Assembly: GCF_002002725.1 (NCBI RefSeq)
Contig: NZ_MUNW01000059.1
Location: 186,001-250,000 of the forward strand
Direction: 5' to 3'
Length of the DNA: 64,000 bases
Source of the DNA: Sinorhizobium sp. A49
GTDB taxonomy: Bacteria > Pseudomonadota > Alphaproteobacteria > Rhizobiales > Rhizobiaceae
Shown: in pieces, positions 18,227 to 32,180 of the stretch
Position numbering within the stretch: position 1 is the stretch's first letter
Layout: each line of letters begins with the position of its first letter
Program-made: the position numbers and the translations under genes
Notes under the pieces: model-generated
Database searches by the model: none
What the model was told of the DNA's origin: nothing
The model's input: the letters and a program-made list of their open reading frames with translations, nothing else

Positions 18227-19831
18227 TCAGGCGTCTGCGTCCGGCGCTGGCGCAGGGTCTGCCTTGGTCTTCGCCTTGCGCTTCATGTTGCGGCGGATCA
18301 TGCCGAGATTGGCGCCGCCGATGCCGAAAGCGATCGCGAAATAAATCATCATCGCAACGGCCACCAGACCGCAAAGCGTGGTTGCGCGCACCACGAGCGG
18401 TGCTGCCGACGACACCTCGTAGGCCAGCCATTGCAGGGCAAAATGCAGCGCGACCGCCATGCCGGCAGCTGCGATGACAAGACGGGGAATGCGGGTCAGA
18501 AGCGGGATGTCACGCCCCCAATGGCCGCGCCAGACGAGCATGCCGAACAGGAGCACGGCATTGACCCAGCCGGCAACGATTTCCGCCGTCGCGATGCCGC
18601 TTGCGCCCAGCCGAGGAAACAGCGTTAGGGCCAGCGATACGTTCACCGCAACCGAGATACCGGCAAAGATCATCGGCGTGCGTGTATCCTCGCGGGCAAA
18701 GAAGCCCGGAATGAAGGCCTTGATCAGCACGAAGGCCGGAAGACCAAGGCCGTAGATTGCCAAGATATGGCCGACGACCACCGTCGACGAAGCCGAGAAT
18801 TCACCGCGCTCGAACAGCAGCCGGACGATCGGCTCGGACATCACCAGCAGGGCAGCTGCTGCCGGCAAGGTCAGGAACAGGGTGAACTCAACAGAGCGGT
18901 TCTGCAGGTTCGACGCCTCGTTGAGGTTGCCGGAGCGCAGCGCCCGCGCCAGTTCCGGCAACAGCACCGTTGCGACTGCAATGCCGACGACGCCGAGCGG
19001 CAGCTGGTAGATGCGGTCGGCATAGACGAGCGACGATACGGCACCCGCCTGCGCCGAGGCGATATTGGTGTTGATCAGCAGGTTGATCTGGGTGATGCCG
19101 CCGGTGATCGCAGCCGGCAACGCCAGCACCAGCAACCGCCGGACGTTGGACGTTAGCCGCGGCCGACGGAAGCCGATCTTGATGCCGGCATTGCGCACGG
19201 CGACCCAGACGATCGCCAGCTGCACGAGACCGGCCGCCATCACGCCCCAGGAGAGGCCATAGCCGACGGCAATCGGGTCCTGGCCGATATACCAGGCATA
19301 GCCGAGGATACCGATCAGGATGATGTTGAGGAACACCGGCGCGATCGCTGCGGCGAAATAACGGTGAAGCGAATTCAGCATGCCCGCCATCATCGCGGCG
19401 AGCGACATGCAGGCGAGATAGGGGAACATGATCGTCGCGAAGACGATGGTGTTGCCGAGCTTTGCCGGATCGTTGGCGAAACCGGGCGCGATCAGGTTGC
19501 TGACGATGAACGGCATCGCCAGTTCCATCGCAATCGTCAGGAACAGCAGCACGGTGAAGAGAACGCCGAAGACTTCTTCCGAGAAGCGCCGCGCGCCTTC
19601 CATGCCGTTCGCCTCGATCTCCTTGGCAAAGAGCGGCACGAAGGCGGAATTGAAGGCGCCCTCGGCAAACAGCCTGCGAAAGGTGTTGGGCAGGCGGAAG
19701 GCGGTGTTGAAGGCATCGGCGACCGGGCCGGTGCCAAGCGCTGCCGCCATGAAGGTTTCGCGGATGAAGCCGAACAGGCGGCTGCCGAGCGTGGCGCCGC
19801 CTACGGTTGCAAATTTCTTGACCAGACTCAT
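18227..19831 (-). CDS. murJ: Lipid II flippase MurJ
   Basis: An inner-membrane MOP-superfamily protein that moves lipid II across the membrane for peptidoglycan synthesis. The 534 aa contain about 13-14 hydrophobic segments. The N-terminus carries the MviN signature ([18 protein letters not shown]) and the next helix has [21 protein letters not shown], both typical. The tail after the last helix is basic and then Ala/Pro-rich. Its start codon overlaps the glnD stop by 4 bp (ATGA), so translation is probably coupled to glnD. Confidence 0.96.
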   Translation of the reverse strand: MSLVKKFATVGGATLGSRLFGFIRETFMAAALGTGPVADAFNTAFRLPNTFRRLFAEGAFNSAFVPLFAKEIEANGMEGARRFSEEVFGVLFTVLLFLTIAMELAMPFIVSNLIAPGFANDPAKLGNTIVFATIMFPYLACMSLAAMMAGMLNSLHRYFAAAIAPVFLNIILIGILGYAWYIGQDPIAVGYGLSWGVMAAGLVQLAIVWVAVRNAGIKIGFRRPRLTSNVRRLLVLALPAAITGGITQINLLINTNIASAQAGAVSSLVYADRIYQLPLGVVGIAVATVLLPELARALRSGNLNEASNLQNRSVEFTLFLTLPAAAALLVMSEPIVRLLFERGEFSASSTVVVGHILAIYGLGLPAFVLIKAFIPGFFAREDTRTPMIFAGISVAVNVSLALTLFPRLGASGIATAEIVAGWVNAVLLFGMLVWRGHWGRDIPLLTRIPRLVIAAAGMAVALHFALQWLAYEVSSAAPLVVRATTLCGLVAVAMMIYFAIAFGIGGANLGMIRRNMKRKAKTKADPAPAPDADA

Positions 19832-22671
19832 GTTTCGGCTTTTGTCGTTCTTTGAGCGGAGGACGTGCCTGCGGCAGGCGCGATGATGCCGGACGGCATC
19901 CGGTCTCGAACCTCGTCGGCCTCGTCGGCCATGACGGCCTTCAGGCGGGCGGCGATGTTCATCTGGCGGTTTTCACTGGTGACCTTCTGGCCGACGAGAT
20001 CGGTGATGTAGAAGGTGTCGATGACCTTCTCGCCGAAGGTGGTGATGTGCGCCGAGGCAATGTCGAGAGAAAGGTCCGAGAGCACGGCGGTGATCTCTGA
20101 CAGCAGGCCGGGGCGGTCGAGGCACTCGACCTCGATGACCGTGAACTTGTTCGAGAGCGTGTTGCTGATCGTCACCTCAGGGGTCACGGTGAAGGCCTTG
20201 TTGCGCTTCTTGACCTTGGTGCGGCTGGCAATCACTTCCGGCAAGCGCTTGCGGCCCGACAGCACGTCCTCGATCAGCTTGCCGATGCTGGCCGCCCGGC
20301 GCGTCTCGTCGCCGTCGACGGAAAACTCGCGGTTGACCAGGATCGTATCCAGCGCCCGGCCATCGGACGTCGTGAAGATCTGCGCGTCGACGATGTTGGC
20401 ACCGGCCGCCGCACAGGCGCCGGCAATGACCGTCAACAGCCGTGGGTGGTCGGGCGAAAGCACGGTGATTTCGGTAATCGCATGGAACTGGTGCGTGCGC
20501 ACCATGGTCGACAGCGCCTTGCCGGCAGCATCGGCCTCGCGGATGAAGCGGGCATGGCGGATCTGGTCTTCAAGCGCCACCGTCAGCAGATACGGCTGAT
20601 AGTGCAGCCGGACGTAGGCCTCGCGCTCGCTTACCGGCCAGTCGGTCAGTGCGTCGCTCAGCATGGTCGCCGCATGGGCCGCACGCTCCTTGCGCGACAG
20701 CTCGGAGAAGCCGCCCGAAAGCAGGAGCTCGGTTTCATAGTAGAGCGTGCGCAACAGCTGCCCCTTCCAGCCGTTCCACACACCCGGGCCGACGGCGCGG
20801 ATGTCGCAGACGGTAAGGATCAACAGCATTTTCAGACGGTCGAGCGACTGAACCCGTTCGGCAAAGTCGACGATGGTCTTGCGATCGTTGAGGTCGCGGG
20901 TCTGGGCGACCATCGACATCGTCAGATGCTCGTCGATGAGCCAGGCGACCAGCTCGGTCTGCTTCGGCGTCAGGCCGAAACGCGGGCAGAGCCGGCGCGC
21001 CACCTTGGCGCCGGCGACCGAATGATCCTCCGGCCGACCCTTGGCGATATCGTGCAGAAGCACCGCGACATAGAGCACCTCGCGCTCTTCGATCCCGGGC
21101 ATCAGCTTGGCGACCAGCGGGTGGGCGTCCTCCTCGATGCCGCGCTCGACCCGCGAGAGAACGTCGACTGCGCGCAGCAGATGCTCGTCCACCGTGTAGT
21201 GATGATACATGTTGAACTGCATCATCGAGACGATCTTGCCGAAGTCCGGAATGAAGCGGCCAAGCACGCCCGCCTCGTTCATGCGGCGAAGGATCAGCTC
21301 CGGCTTGCGCCGCGAGGTCAGGATCGACAGGAACAGCCGGTTGGCTTCCTCGCTCTCGCGCAACTGCGGCTTGATCAGGCCGAGCGAGCGCGTCACCTGG
21401 CGAAGGGCCGCCGGGTGAAATTCGAGATTGTTGATGTCGGCGATGTGGAAGAAACGCAGGAGATTGACCGGGTCGCGCTTGAAGACATCGGGGCTTGCAA
21501 GCGCGATGCGCCCGCCGTCGTCGACGAAATCGAGGGTGCCGGCGATCTTGCGGCTGCGATGGGTGAAGCGGCCGATGATGCCGGAAAGGCCCGGCGCGTC
21601 CTTGGCCTGCTGATCCTCAAGGGCTGCGCAGAAGATGCGGGTGAGGTCACCGACATCCTTGGCCACCAGGAAGTAGTGCTTCATGAAGCGTTCGACCGCC
21701 GAAAGGCCCGGGTGGTCGTGATAACCGAGCGCCTCGGCGATCTCGCGCTGAATGTCGAAGGACAGACGCTCCTCGGCCTTTCCGGTCTGGAAATGCATGT
21801 GGCAGCGCACCGCCCAAAGGAAGTCCTCGGCCTTCTGGAACAGCTTGTATTCCGTTCGCGAGAGAACGCCGAGCTTCACCAGGTCGGCGGAATCCTTGAC
21901 CCGGTAGAAATACTTGGCGATCCAGAACAGCGTGTGCAGGTCCCGCAGCCCGCCCTTGCCTTCCTTGACGTTGGGCTCGACGAGATAACGCGTGTCGCCG
22001 GCCTTGCGGTGGCGCTCGTCGCGCTCGGCGAGCTTGGCGGCGATGAAATCCGGCCCGGTGTTGCGCACGATCTCATGGTCGAAGCGCGTTTCGAGCTCGG
22101 CCGCCAGTACCTCGGAGCCGCAGATGTAGCGGGTCTCGAGGATCGCCGTGCGGATCGTCATGTCGGCGCGCGAGAGCCGGATGCAATCCTCGATCGTGCG
22201 GGTGGCATGGCCGACCTTGAAGCCCAGATCCCACAGGATATAGAGCATGAACTCAATGGCGGGCTCTGCCCAGACGGCCTTCTTCACCGGCAGCAGGAAC
22301 AGAAGGTCGATGTCGGAGCCCGGCGCCAGCGTGCCACGGCCGTAGCCGCCGACCGCAGCAACCGCGATGCGGCTTGCCGGCGGCGCATTGGCCGCGTCAA
22401 AGATCTCGTTGAGCACGAAATCATGCAGCACCGTGATCAGCTGGTCCTGAAGCCAGGAGATGCGCTCGGCGCACAGGATGCCGCCGCCATCGCCGGCAAA
22501 CAGTTCGCGCGCCTTGGCGCGGCCTGCAACATTTGCCTTCTTGAAGGCGGCAAGCAATGCCTGGCGCATTGGCTCGCGCTGCTCGGCATGGGCCGAGGCG
22601 ATGAAGTCGCATTTCGCCCGAAGCGCTGCGACATCGAGAATTTCGGGAAAGGAAGTTTCGTGTCTGCCCAT
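19828..22671 (-). CDS. glnD: [Protein-PII] uridylyltransferase/uridylyl-removing enzyme
   Basis: The nitrogen-status sensor that uridylylates PII proteins and removes the group when glutamine is high, linking to the NtrBC/sigma-54 network (rpoN is at 39275). Order of domains: nucleotidyltransferase with [22 protein letters not shown] hydrolase domain with [14 protein letters not shown], and two C-terminal ACT domains (about residues 710-790 and 830-910) for glutamine sensing. The start at 22671 (947 aa) fits rhizobial GlnD length. Upstream in-frame ATGs at 22719 and 22728 have better Shine-Dalgarno matches, so the N-terminus is uncertain by about 19 residues. It overlaps murJ by 4 bp. Confidence 0.94.
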   Translation of the reverse strand: MGRHETSFPEILDVAALRAKCDFIASAHAEQREPMRQALLAAFKKANVAGRAKARELFAGDGGGILCAERISWLQDQLITVLHDFVLNEIFDAANAPPASRIAVAAVGGYGRGTLAPGSDIDLLFLLPVKKAVWAEPAIEFMLYILWDLGFKVGHATRTIEDCIRLSRADMTIRTAILETRYICGSEVLAAELETRFDHEIVRNTGPDFIAAKLAERDERHRKAGDTRYLVEPNVKEGKGGLRDLHTLFWIAKYFYRVKDSADLVKLGVLSRTEYKLFQKAEDFLWAVRCHMHFQTGKAEERLSFDIQREIAEALGYHDHPGLSAVERFMKHYFLVAKDVGDLTRIFCAALEDQQAKDAPGLSGIIGRFTHRSRKIAGTLDFVDDGGRIALASPDVFKRDPVNLLRFFHIADINNLEFHPAALRQVTRSLGLIKPQLRESEEANRLFLSILTSRRKPELILRRMNEAGVLGRFIPDFGKIVSMMQFNMYHHYTVDEHLLRAVDVLSRVERGIEEDAHPLVAKLMPGIEEREVLYVAVLLHDIAKGRPEDHSVAGAKVARRLCPRFGLTPKQTELVAWLIDEHLTMSMVAQTRDLNDRKTIVDFAERVQSLDRLKMLLILTVCDIRAVGPGVWNGWKGQLLRTLYYETELLLSGGFSELSRKERAAHAATMLSDALTDWPVSEREAYVRLHYQPYLLTVALEDQIRHARFIREADAAGKALSTMVRTHQFHAITEITVLSPDHPRLLTVIAGACAAAGANIVDAQIFTTSDGRALDTILVNREFSVDGDETRRAASIGKLIEDVLSGRKRLPEVIASRTKVKKRNKAFTVTPEVTISNTLSNKFTVIEVECLDRPGLLSEITAVLSDLSLDIASAHITTFGEKVIDTFYITDLVGQKVTSENRQMNIAARLKAVMADEADEVRDRMPSGIIAPAAGTSSAQRTTKAET

Positions 22672-22873
22672 GAAGTGCCGAGGGGCGTCCTGTCCGACTG
22701 GTTGCGTGGTCCGCTGCATGAAGAGCATTCCTGCATGCTCCCATTCGATCAAGGCCGAACCGGGACCGTGCAGCGTTTCGAATTACTACCGGCTGATCGC
22801 CACGCCCTTTCGAGGCGCGCGGCGCTGTATAGCCTTTTTCATCGGCGCATGCACAGCAAAAACAGCACGCCCG

Positions 22874-25618
22874 TCACCGAGCACTCAGTTCCTTCTTCAG
22901 CGCGTAGAGCGCGTCCAGCGCCTCGCGCGGCGTCATATCGTCGGGGTTGAGCGCCTTCAGCGCCTCGTCAACCCTGGAGTTCCCGGCGGGCTTGGCCTCT
23001 TCGCGGCGGATCGCCACCTGGAACAGCGGCAGATCGTCGATCAGCTGGCTTGCCGGGTTCTTGCGATCGGCGTCTTCGAGCTTGGCAAGCACGTCCTTGG
23101 CACGCGCCACCACCGAGGCCGGCAGGCCAGCGAGACGGGCGACCTGGATGCCATAGGAACGGTCGGCCGCACCCGGCCCGACCTCGTGCAGGAAGATCAC
23201 GTCGCCGTGCCACTCCTTGACGCGCATGGTCGCATTCGAGAGCCGGCCGAGCTTTTCCGAAAGCACGGTCAGTTCGTGGAAGTGGGTCGCGAACAGGCCT
23301 CGGCAGCGGTTGGCCTCATGCAGATGCTCGACGGACGCCCAGGCGATCGACAGACCGTCAAAGGTGGCGGTGCCGCGGCCGATCTCATCGAGGATCACCA
23401 GCGAGCGATCGGTCGCCTGGTTGAGGATCGCCGCCGTTTCGACCATCTCGACCATGAAGGTCGAGCGACCGCGAGCGAGATCGTCAGAGGCGCCGACGCG
23501 CGAGAACAGCCGGTCGACGATGCCGATATGGGCGCTTGCGGCAGGCACGAAGGTGCCCATCTGCGCCATGATCGCGATCAGCGCGTTCTGCCGGAGGAAG
23601 GTCGACTTACCGCCCATGTTCGGACCGGTCAGCAGCCAGATCGCCCCGCCCTCTTCGCCTGATGGCGGCGACAGATCGCAGCCGTTGGCGACAAAGGCGT
23701 TGGACGCCTGGCGTTTCAGCGCCTGCTCGACGACCGGATGGCGACCGCCTTCAATGGCGAACATGCGCGTGTGGTCGACAACGGGGCGAGCATAGTTCTG
23801 TTCTTCCGCCAGGATCGCGAGGCCAGCTGAAACATCGACGGTCGCAAGCGCCAGCGATGCCGCCTTGATGACCTCGGCTGCTGCCACGACATCTGATGTC
23901 ATCGCCTCGAAGGCGGCAAGCTCGATCGTCAGCGCCCGGTCGGCGGCGTTGGCAATCTTGCTCTCGAGCTCGGCAAGCGCAGTGGTGGTGAAGCGCATCG
24001 CATTCGCCATGGTCTGGCGATGAATGAAGCGGGCGCGACCCTCGTCCGTGTCGGTCATCGAGCCGGCATTGCCCGCCGTCACCTCAATGAAATAGCCGAG
24101 CACATTGTTGTGCTTGATCTTCAGCGACTTGATGCCGGTCTCTTCGGAATATTGCAGCTGCAGCCCGGCGATCACCCGGCGCGACTGGTCGCGCAACCCC
24201 CGCACTTCATCAAGGTCGGCATTTGCCCCCTCGCGCAGGAAGCCGCCGTCGCGCTTGAGGAGCGGCAGTTCATCGGAAAGCATCGCATCAAGGTGATCGA
24301 GGACGGACGACGGCAAGGCGTCGATCGCTGTGCGCGCCTCGACAAGCTCCGGCGAAAGATTGCCCGAAGCCATCAGCCGCGAGATCGTTGCCGCCGCCCT
24401 GAGGCCCGCCTGGATGGCGCCGAGATCACGCGGGCCGCCGCGGCCAAGCGCCAGTCGCGACAAGGCACGCGGCATATCGGGCGCGCGCCGGAGCTGATCC
24501 CTGAGATCGCCGGCAAAGGACGGCTGGCCGGCCAGGATCTCGATCGAATCCAGCCGCTGGTTGATACGATCCGGGTCGGTCAGCGGCGACATCAGCCGTT
24601 CGGCGAGAAGCCGCGCGCCGCCGCTCGTCACCGTCCGGTCGAGCGCTTTCAACAACGTGCCTTCGCGGGCGCCAGACAGGGTCTTGACCAGTTCGAGGTT
24701 GGCCCGCGTCGCCGGATCGATGAACAGTGTCGAGGCAGCGCTCTCGCGCTCGGGCGTGCCGAGTGCCGGGCGTTCGGCGAGTTGGGTCTTTTCGACGTAG
24801 GAGATGGCAGCGGATGCGGCCGCCATCTCGGCGCGCGAGAAGCTGCCGAAGCCATCGAGCGTCTTGACGCCGAAGTAGCGGGCGATACGGCCTTCCGCCG
24901 TGGCGCTGTCGAACAGCACGGCCGGTTGCGGCACCGCCACCCGGCCGAGCACGTCGAACACGGCACGCAGTTCCGGATCGTGGAAAACGGTGTCGGCGAG
25001 GATCAGTTCGCGCGGCTCGATGCGCAGGATATCGGCAAGCAGCCGGCTCTCAGCCGTTTCGGCGAGCCGGAAAACACCGGTCGAGATATCGATCCAGGCA
25101 AGCGCATAGGCCGGTTCCGAGCTGCTCTTGATGCGGGCGAGCGCCATCAGATAGTTGGTCTCCGACGGAGACAACAGCTTCTCCTCGGTGATCGTTCCCG
25201 GCGTCACCAGACGGACGACGTCGCGGCGGACGACCGACTTGCCGCCCCGCTTCTTGGCCTCGGCCGGATCCTCGACCTGCTCGCAGACCGCGACGCGGAA
25301 GCCGAGACCGATCAGTTTCTGCAGGTAATCGTCGGCCGCGTGCACCGGCACGCCGCACATCGGGATTTCCTGCCCCATGTGCTGGCCGCGCTTCGTCAGC
25401 GTGATGCCGAGCGCCCGCGAGGCTTCGACGGCGTCCTGGAAGAACAGCTCGTAGAAGTCGCCCATGCGATAGAAAAGCAGCGAATCCGGATTGTTCGCCT
25501 TGATCTCGATGAACTGCTCCATCATCGGCGTTGCCGTGGAGCGGCTCTCCTCGGTCGCCAGTTCGGCTGCAGAAAACACCTCGCCGGAGCGGCTCGATTG
25601 GTCTGTCACGAAATTCAT
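22874..25618 (-). CDS. mutS: DNA mismatch repair protein MutS
   Basis: Recognises base mismatches and starts repair. The 914-aa protein has the mismatch-binding N-terminal domain with the Phe-x-Glu motif ([11 protein letters not shown]), connector and lever domains, then the ATPase with Walker [14 protein letters not shown], Walker [16 protein letters not shown] and the helix-turn-helix dimer region near the C-terminus. The extended N-terminal 50 residues before [14 protein letters not shown] are usual in Rhizobiales. It is divergent from tme across about 100 bp. Confidence 0.97.
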   Translation of the reverse strand: MNFVTDQSSRSGEVFSAAELATEESRSTATPMMEQFIEIKANNPDSLLFYRMGDFYELFFQDAVEASRALGITLTKRGQHMGQEIPMCGVPVHAADDYLQKLIGLGFRVAVCEQVEDPAEAKKRGGKSVVRRDVVRLVTPGTITEEKLLSPSETNYLMALARIKSSSEPAYALAWIDISTGVFRLAETAESRLLADILRIEPRELILADTVFHDPELRAVFDVLGRVAVPQPAVLFDSATAEGRIARYFGVKTLDGFGSFSRAEMAAASAAISYVEKTQLAERPALGTPERESAASTLFIDPATRANLELVKTLSGAREGTLLKALDRTVTSGGARLLAERLMSPLTDPDRINQRLDSIEILAGQPSFAGDLRDQLRRAPDMPRALSRLALGRGGPRDLGAIQAGLRAAATISRLMASGNLSPELVEARTAIDALPSSVLDHLDAMLSDELPLLKRDGGFLREGANADLDEVRGLRDQSRRVIAGLQLQYSEETGIKSLKIKHNNVLGYFIEVTAGNAGSMTDTDEGRARFIHRQTMANAMRFTTTALAELESKIANAADRALTIELAAFEAMTSDVVAAAEVIKAASLALATVDVSAGLAILAEEQNYARPVVDHTRMFAIEGGRHPVVEQALKRQASNAFVANGCDLSPPSGEEGGAIWLLTGPNMGGKSTFLRQNALIAIMAQMGTFVPAASAHIGIVDRLFSRVGASDDLARGRSTFMVEMVETAAILNQATDRSLVILDEIGRGTATFDGLSIAWASVEHLHEANRCRGLFATHFHELTVLSEKLGRLSNATMRVKEWHGDVIFLHEVGPGAADRSYGIQVARLAGLPASVVARAKDVLAKLEDADRKNPASQLIDDLPLFQVAIRREEAKPAGNSRVDEALKALNPDDMTPREALDALYALKKELSAR

Positions 25619-25721
25619 GATTGTCCCGAAAAAAGAGATGGCACACTATCGCCAAGCAATTATAGACGACAACCATAAAGAGGCGCTCCGACAGGGTCGC
25701 CCACAGGAGGATGGAGGAAAC

Positions 25722-28007
<2,286 letters not shown>

Positions 28008-28354
28008 CATCGGCGGACAATGTTCGATTTCGAGACACGCCCTGTCCATCGATGGTGCAGGGCGTGCCGATCCGAAACAGAAACAATATAGAACTGCTTA
28101 CAAAAGAAGAGCTCGACACCCTTGGGAAAGGGGTCGAGCTCAATACATAATGGAAGACTTACTTCCTATGCGATGAAATAATGTGGAGGTAGAGCAAAAT
28201 ACACGCCAATCTCATTTGAATCTGGCGGCTCTCTCCGTTAATCTTTCTATTATTTCGTCATAAAACCAAAACTCTTCTTGACAAGACTATCGTCCCTTTC
28301 GAGGCCGAAAGTCAAATCCATCCTTAATATCTGGTTAATTGCGTCGGCTGCCTG
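28008..28354. other. tme-olsB intergenic region with two hairpins
   Basis: This 347-bp AT-richer stretch holds no confident gene. A 9-bp stem CACGCCCTG/CAGGGCGTG with a 13-nt loop (28036-28066) lies 29 bases past tme. A longer hairpin (28109-28141) follows. The rest (28142-28320) contains promoter-like hexamers on the minus strand and an 18-codon open frame (28215-28159), discussed under findings. Confidence 0.45.
28109..28141 (-). terminator. Strong hairpin between tme and olsB
   Basis: GAGCTCGAC and CCC pair with GGGGTCGAGCTC, 12 bp with one bulged A. On the minus strand it is followed by TTCTTTTGT, so it can terminate a minus-strand transcript. It lies 214 bases past the olsB stop and may serve olsB or a small RNA. 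On the plus strand it could also stop tme readthrough. Confidence 0.55.
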
Positions 28355-29245
28355 TCAGGATACCGACGTCGCGAACCGCCCGGCATCCGCGCCGTAATAA
28401 TTGAGGTAGCGGCCGGAGATGTTGCTGATCGGCAAAACGATCAGCACGTCGGTGGTGCGGAAGGCATGATCGACCACAGCGCCATCGCCAACCATGGCCC
28501 CGAGGCGCATGTAACCCTTGATCAGCGGCGGCAAGGCGGCCAGCGCCTTCTTTGGATTGATGGCCTCGACCGGCATCATGTCCATGGTCCGGTGCAATTC
28601 GGGCCTCGCGGAGACGGCCCATTCGTCGCGCGCACGGATGTTGTGGTGAAGGAAGGAGAGCGCCAGGGCATGCTCGGCCGGAACGGTGCCCGGGAACGAG
28701 CCGCAGCCGAACATGGCATCGACGCCGTATCTCAATGCGTAGGCCCAGTTGCCCTGCCACAGCAGCTCCACCGTGCGCTTCGTGCGGTAATCCGGCAACA
28801 CGCAGGAGCGGCCGAGTTCCATGAAGCGTTTGTTGGAATGGCGTGAGAGAAGTGCGCCGACATCGAATTCCGAAGCGGAGTAGAAGCCGCCGGCCCGCTC
28901 GGCCACATCCTGGCGCAGCAGGCGATAGGTGCCGACGATCTGGTCTTCCGGATCGCCCTCGATCGCCGTGTCGAGCACAAGCAGATGGTCGCAGATCGCG
29001 TCCCAGCTATCAACGTCGCGCTTGCGACGATCGAGGTCGGCGCCGACCTGCGCCTTCATCTCCTCGACGAAAACCTTGTAACGCACCGCCTGTGCAGCAT
29101 CGATCTCCGATGCGTTGCGCGCAAGCCGGGTCTCCAGGTTGGCTATTCGACCGAGAACGTCGGTCGCCGGGGCGGTCATTGTCTTGCCGACGCAAGCCTG
29201 AGAAGTGTCTACCACGCTCGTCGAATCCAGAAGCTCGATCGTCAT
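28355..29245 (-). CDS. olsB: Ornithine-acyl[acyl carrier protein] N-acyltransferase
   Basis: Catalyses the first step of ornithine lipid synthesis, transferring a 3-hydroxyacyl group from ACP to ornithine. The 296-aa protein has the GNAT-like hemolysin-type acyltransferase features: AAQAVRYKVFVEEM near the N-terminus, VGTYRLLRQDVAERAGGFY, FMELGRSCVLPDYR and a C-terminal GDGAVVDHAFRTTDVLIVLP. Position next to tme matches S. meliloti olsB, and the length is the same as I recall for that protein. The ATG at 29245 is preferred over 29254 because GGGA lies about 8 nt upstream. Ornithine lipids rise under phosphate limitation in rhizobia; no Pho box was found. Confidence 0.9.
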   Translation of the reverse strand: MTIELLDSTSVVDTSQACVGKTMTAPATDVLGRIANLETRLARNASEIDAAQAVRYKVFVEEMKAQVGADLDRRKRDVDSWDAICDHLLVLDTAIEGDPEDQIVGTYRLLRQDVAERAGGFYSASEFDVGALLSRHSNKRFMELGRSCVLPDYRTKRTVELLWQGNWAYALRYGVDAMFGCGSFPGTVPAEHALALSFLHHNIRARDEWAVSARPELHRTMDMMPVEAINPKKALAALPPLIKGYMRLGAMVGDGAVVDHAFRTTDVLIVLPISNISGRYLNYYGADAGRFATSVS

Positions 29246-29365
29246 CCGCGTCATCCCGAATCATTCGTATCTGCCGGGCTTAGACCACGTTTCTGCAACA
29301 ACATAGTGACATGAAAACGGCGCACAACCCCTGCCGGGACGGCGATACCGTTACGACTTCAGCCC

Positions 29366-31633
29366 TTACCGTATCTCGAGAAGGCGGCTTATTTCCGCCA
29401 TCAGCCGCTGCGGATCCGCGGGCTTGGGCAGCACGACATCAGCGCCGGCCGCAATCAGCCTGTCCCTCACTTCCAGCCGCACGTCGGATGTGAGCACGAC
29501 CACCGGAAGACGCCGCCCCGGCCCTATGACCTCGTTCTCGCGCAGGCGCCTCAACATCGAAAACCCGTCGCCGCCCGGCATGTTGAGATCGGTGACAACA
29601 AGCTCCGGCATCGCCTGGGACGGATCGCCTTTGCCGGAAAGGATCTGATCGACGGCACCAAAATCAGTCACCAAGCGAACCGTCAGTCCGGCGCGCTCCA
29701 GCACGGTGCGCACGATCAGTGCATTCACCGGATCGTCCTCTGCCAAAAGGATGCCGCGCGGGCTCTGTTTGGCGGGCGCAATCGTCGGCTCCTCCCGCAG
29801 GATCGGCCGGTTGTCGTTGATGGCGTCGCGTTTTTCGATGCCTTTCAGCCGCCCGAGCAGCACTTCGACCAACGACTTCTCGCGCAAGGGGCGGATCAGC
29901 CAGGCCTCGTAGCCGTCCATCTGGTCTACCGGATGGTGGTTGCGCTCCTCCGGATTGATCAGATAGGTCCGGCGCACGTCGAGGCGCGCCACCGCCGGCT
30001 GCAGGGCGAGAAGCTGCTTGAACTGACCGGCGTGGCGATGATCGACGATGATGTCGGTCAACGCAGCGCCGCCGGCAAGGACGTCCGAGATGACATTCTG
30101 CGCGGCGGCAAGCGTGGTTGCCCGATGGCAACGACCGCCGAGGGTGGCGATGGTGGAGGACAACGCAGCGGACGCCGGGCCATCCGGGGCCATCACAAGC
30201 ACATGCGATCGGGCGAGCCTGACGCGCCGCTCCGGCGTGACACGCTCAACTTCGGCGAGCGGCAGGCGGATCTCAAAGCGGCTGCCACGCCCCGGTGCGC
30301 TCGATGCCGTCAGGCTGCCGCCGCAGGCCTGCATGATCCGACGCGAGATCGCCAGCCCAAGTCCCGTGCCCTTGGCGCGCTGCTCTTCATTTCCGGCTTG
30401 CTCGAACTCTTCGAAGATGCGCTTCAAATCGTCGCCCGACATGCCCGGCCCGGTGTCGTCGATCAGGATGCGAACGCAATCCTCGACGATATCGGCGCTG
30501 ACGAAAACCCCGCCGATCTCGGTGAACTTCACGGCGTTGCCGATGACGTTGAACAGGACCTGGCGCAGGCGCGCCGCGTCGAACTCCATCAACGTCGGAA
30601 CGTCGGCGGTGACGGTTGCGCCGATCTCGATGCCTTTTTCGTGCGCCCGGTTCGACAGCATCTCGACGACACTCTCGATGACGCCACGTGGGTCCTGCCG
30701 CGATGGCCGGAACTGGAAACGCCCGGCAGACAGCGACGAGAAATCGATCAGGTCCTCGACAAGCTGCACCAGTGCATGGCCGGACTGCTGCATGCCGGCC
30801 AGATAGTTCTTCTGCTCGCTCGACAGCCGGGTCTGGCCGAGCAGATGGCTCATGCCGAGGATACCGGAGAGCGGCGTGCGGATCTCATGGCTGACGGTTG
30901 CAAGCAGTCTCGACTTTGCCTGGCTTGCCTCTTCGGCGCGGCGGCGCGCGTCTTCGCGTTCCCGCGCGGCGCGTGCCTCCTCCGTCACGTCGCGCGCGAT
31001 GCTGTGGCGCATCAGCCGGCCGCTTGCCGGATCCCTTGCGATGACGTCGTGCCAATCGTAGAGGCGCAGCCCTTCAGGTGCCGCGATCCGCACGAGATAG
31101 TGATTGGGTTCGATCTTCGGCTCAAAACTGAGGCCAATGGCAGCACAGGTCAGCCCTCTTGCATCGTCAAGTCCGCAGGCGCGATGAAAGGCGGCATTGG
31201 CATGGACGATCTTGCCGTCCATGCCACGCATGATCGCCAGGTCTCCAAGCGCATCGTGGATGGTCGAAAGCAGCGCCGAGGTTTCCTGGCGATCCCAGTC
31301 GCCGTCCTGCCTGATTTCCGCACCCGTCCTGTCGCTGTCGACAGCCCTGATGCCATCGGCAATCAACAGCAGCACACCGGCAAGACCAGCCGCCGCAACC
31401 GCAGCGGAGAACAGATAGAGACCGGCGGCGATACCGATCGCCAACACGAGACCGGAGGCGATGACCCCGAGAGATGCCAGCGAAAGACGGCGCAGCGAGT
31501 ATGCCGATGCGCCGTCCTTGGATACTGCTCCGGAGCCATCCGCCGTGCTGCCAGCCGGCATCGCGCCGGTGGGCCGGGCTTGCGCACCGAAACCGGATTC
31601 GATCTGCTCCAACAATCGTGACGGCTCGCTCAT
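29366..31633 (-). CDS. Hybrid sensor histidine kinase with two receiver-like domains
   Basis: A 755-aa membrane kinase. Two adjacent hydrophobic segments lie at about residues 50-72 and 75-95, a PAS domain at 118-218, the HisKA dimerisation domain with the phospho-accepting His249 (TVSHEIRTPLSG), and a HATPase domain with DDTGPGMSG and GTGLGLAI. At 476-597 lies a degenerate receiver: the acidic pair is missing, although Asp531 occupies the acceptor position. The terminal receiver (627-755) is complete: Asp633/Asp634, Asp682, Thr715 and Lys737. No cognate regulator gene is adjacent. The signal is unknown. Confidence 0.9.
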   Translation of the reverse strand: MSEPSRLLEQIESGFGAQARPTGAMPAGSTADGSGAVSKDGASAYSLRRLSLASLGVIASGLVLAIGIAAGLYLFSAAVAAAGLAGVLLLIADGIRAVDSDRTGAEIRQDGDWDRQETSALLSTIHDALGDLAIMRGMDGKIVHANAAFHRACGLDDARGLTCAAIGLSFEPKIEPNHYLVRIAAPEGLRLYDWHDVIARDPASGRLMRHSIARDVTEEARAAREREDARRRAEEASQAKSRLLATVSHEIRTPLSGILGMSHLLGQTRLSSEQKNYLAGMQQSGHALVQLVEDLIDFSSLSAGRFQFRPSRQDPRGVIESVVEMLSNRAHEKGIEIGATVTADVPTLMEFDAARLRQVLFNVIGNAVKFTEIGGVFVSADIVEDCVRILIDDTGPGMSGDDLKRIFEEFEQAGNEEQRAKGTGLGLAISRRIMQACGGSLTASSAPGRGSRFEIRLPLAEVERVTPERRVRLARSHVLVMAPDGPASAALSSTIATLGGRCHRATTLAAAQNVISDVLAGGAALTDIIVDHRHAGQFKQLLALQPAVARLDVRRTYLINPEERNHHPVDQMDGYEAWLIRPLREKSLVEVLLGRLKGIEKRDAINDNRPILREEPTIAPAKQSPRGILLAEDDPVNALIVRTVLERAGLTVRLVTDFGAVDQILSGKGDPSQAMPELVVTDLNMPGGDGFSMLRRLRENEVIGPGRRLPVVVLTSDVRLEVRDRLIAAGADVVLPKPADPQRLMAEISRLLEIR

Positions 31634-31688
31634 GCCACTTGGCTAACACGGCAAGCGTTCGAAATGGCTTCAGCGCATCGATAAAATC

Positions 31689-32180
31689 TTAAGCGTTGGC
31701 CTTTTTCGCCTGCAGCAACTCGTCGAGAATGATCGCGCCGGCGCCAACGGTGATGAAACTATCGGCCAGGTTGAAGACGGCGAAGGACCATGTCTGCGTG
31801 TGAAACAGGATATAGTCGATGACGTAGCCGAAGATCAGCCGGTCGACGAGGTTGCCCAGCGCACCGGCAATGATCAGGGCATAGCCGAAATGCGCAAAGA
31901 ACCTGTCCTTCGGCGTGCGCCGCCACAGCCACAGAACGAAGGCGACGACGACGAGACGCATGCCGACGATGAACCAGCCTTCCATGCCCGACAGCATCGA
32001 GAAGGCGACACCGTAATTGTAGGTACGGTAGAGCGCCAGCATCGGCACGACAGGAACCGCTTCATTGAATGGCAGATAGGCCTCGACCAGATACTTGATC
32101 AGTTGGTCGGCGGCGAGTGCCAAGGCGATGAAGACCGCGATCGGCAGCGGCCTCGAAAACAGGACCTGCTTTTCGCTCAT
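31689..32180 (-). CDS. lspA: Lipoprotein signal peptidase (signal peptidase II)
   Basis: Cleaves the signal peptide of prolipoproteins after lipidation; Lnt then completes the lipoprotein. The 163-aa protein has four membrane segments and the two catalytic-Asp motifs, [19 protein letters not shown] and [12 protein letters not shown]. Its start overlaps the stop of the upstream TrmH-family gene by 4 bp (ATGA), indicating coupled translation. The C-terminus is short and basic. Confidence 0.95.
   Translation of the reverse strand: MSEKQVLFSRPLPIAVFIALALAADQLIKYLVEAYLPFNEAVPVVPMLALYRTYNYGVAFSMLSGMEGWFIVGMRLVVVAFVLWLWRRTPKDRFFAHFGYALIIAGALGNLVDRLIFGYVIDYILFHTQTWSFAVFNLADSFITVGAGAIILDELLQAKKANA

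Noticed and set aside
20446-22950. 834-codon open frame on the plus strand, antisense to glnD
   Set aside because: Long antisense frames are expected in GC-rich genomes with strong codon bias. It has no recognisable domain, runs opposite a clear glnD gene and lacks a convincing RBS.
25637-25651. Sigma-54 -24/-12 promoter near tme (TGGCAC)
   Set aside because: The spacing and the -12 GC element do not fit TGGCAC-N5-TTGC.
24020-25678. 552-codon open frame antisense to mutS
   Set aside because: Shadow frame; mutS motifs are unambiguous on the other strand.
29933-31621. 562-codon open frame antisense to the hybrid kinase
   Set aside because: Same reason: a shadow of the codon bias of the kinase gene, with no family features.
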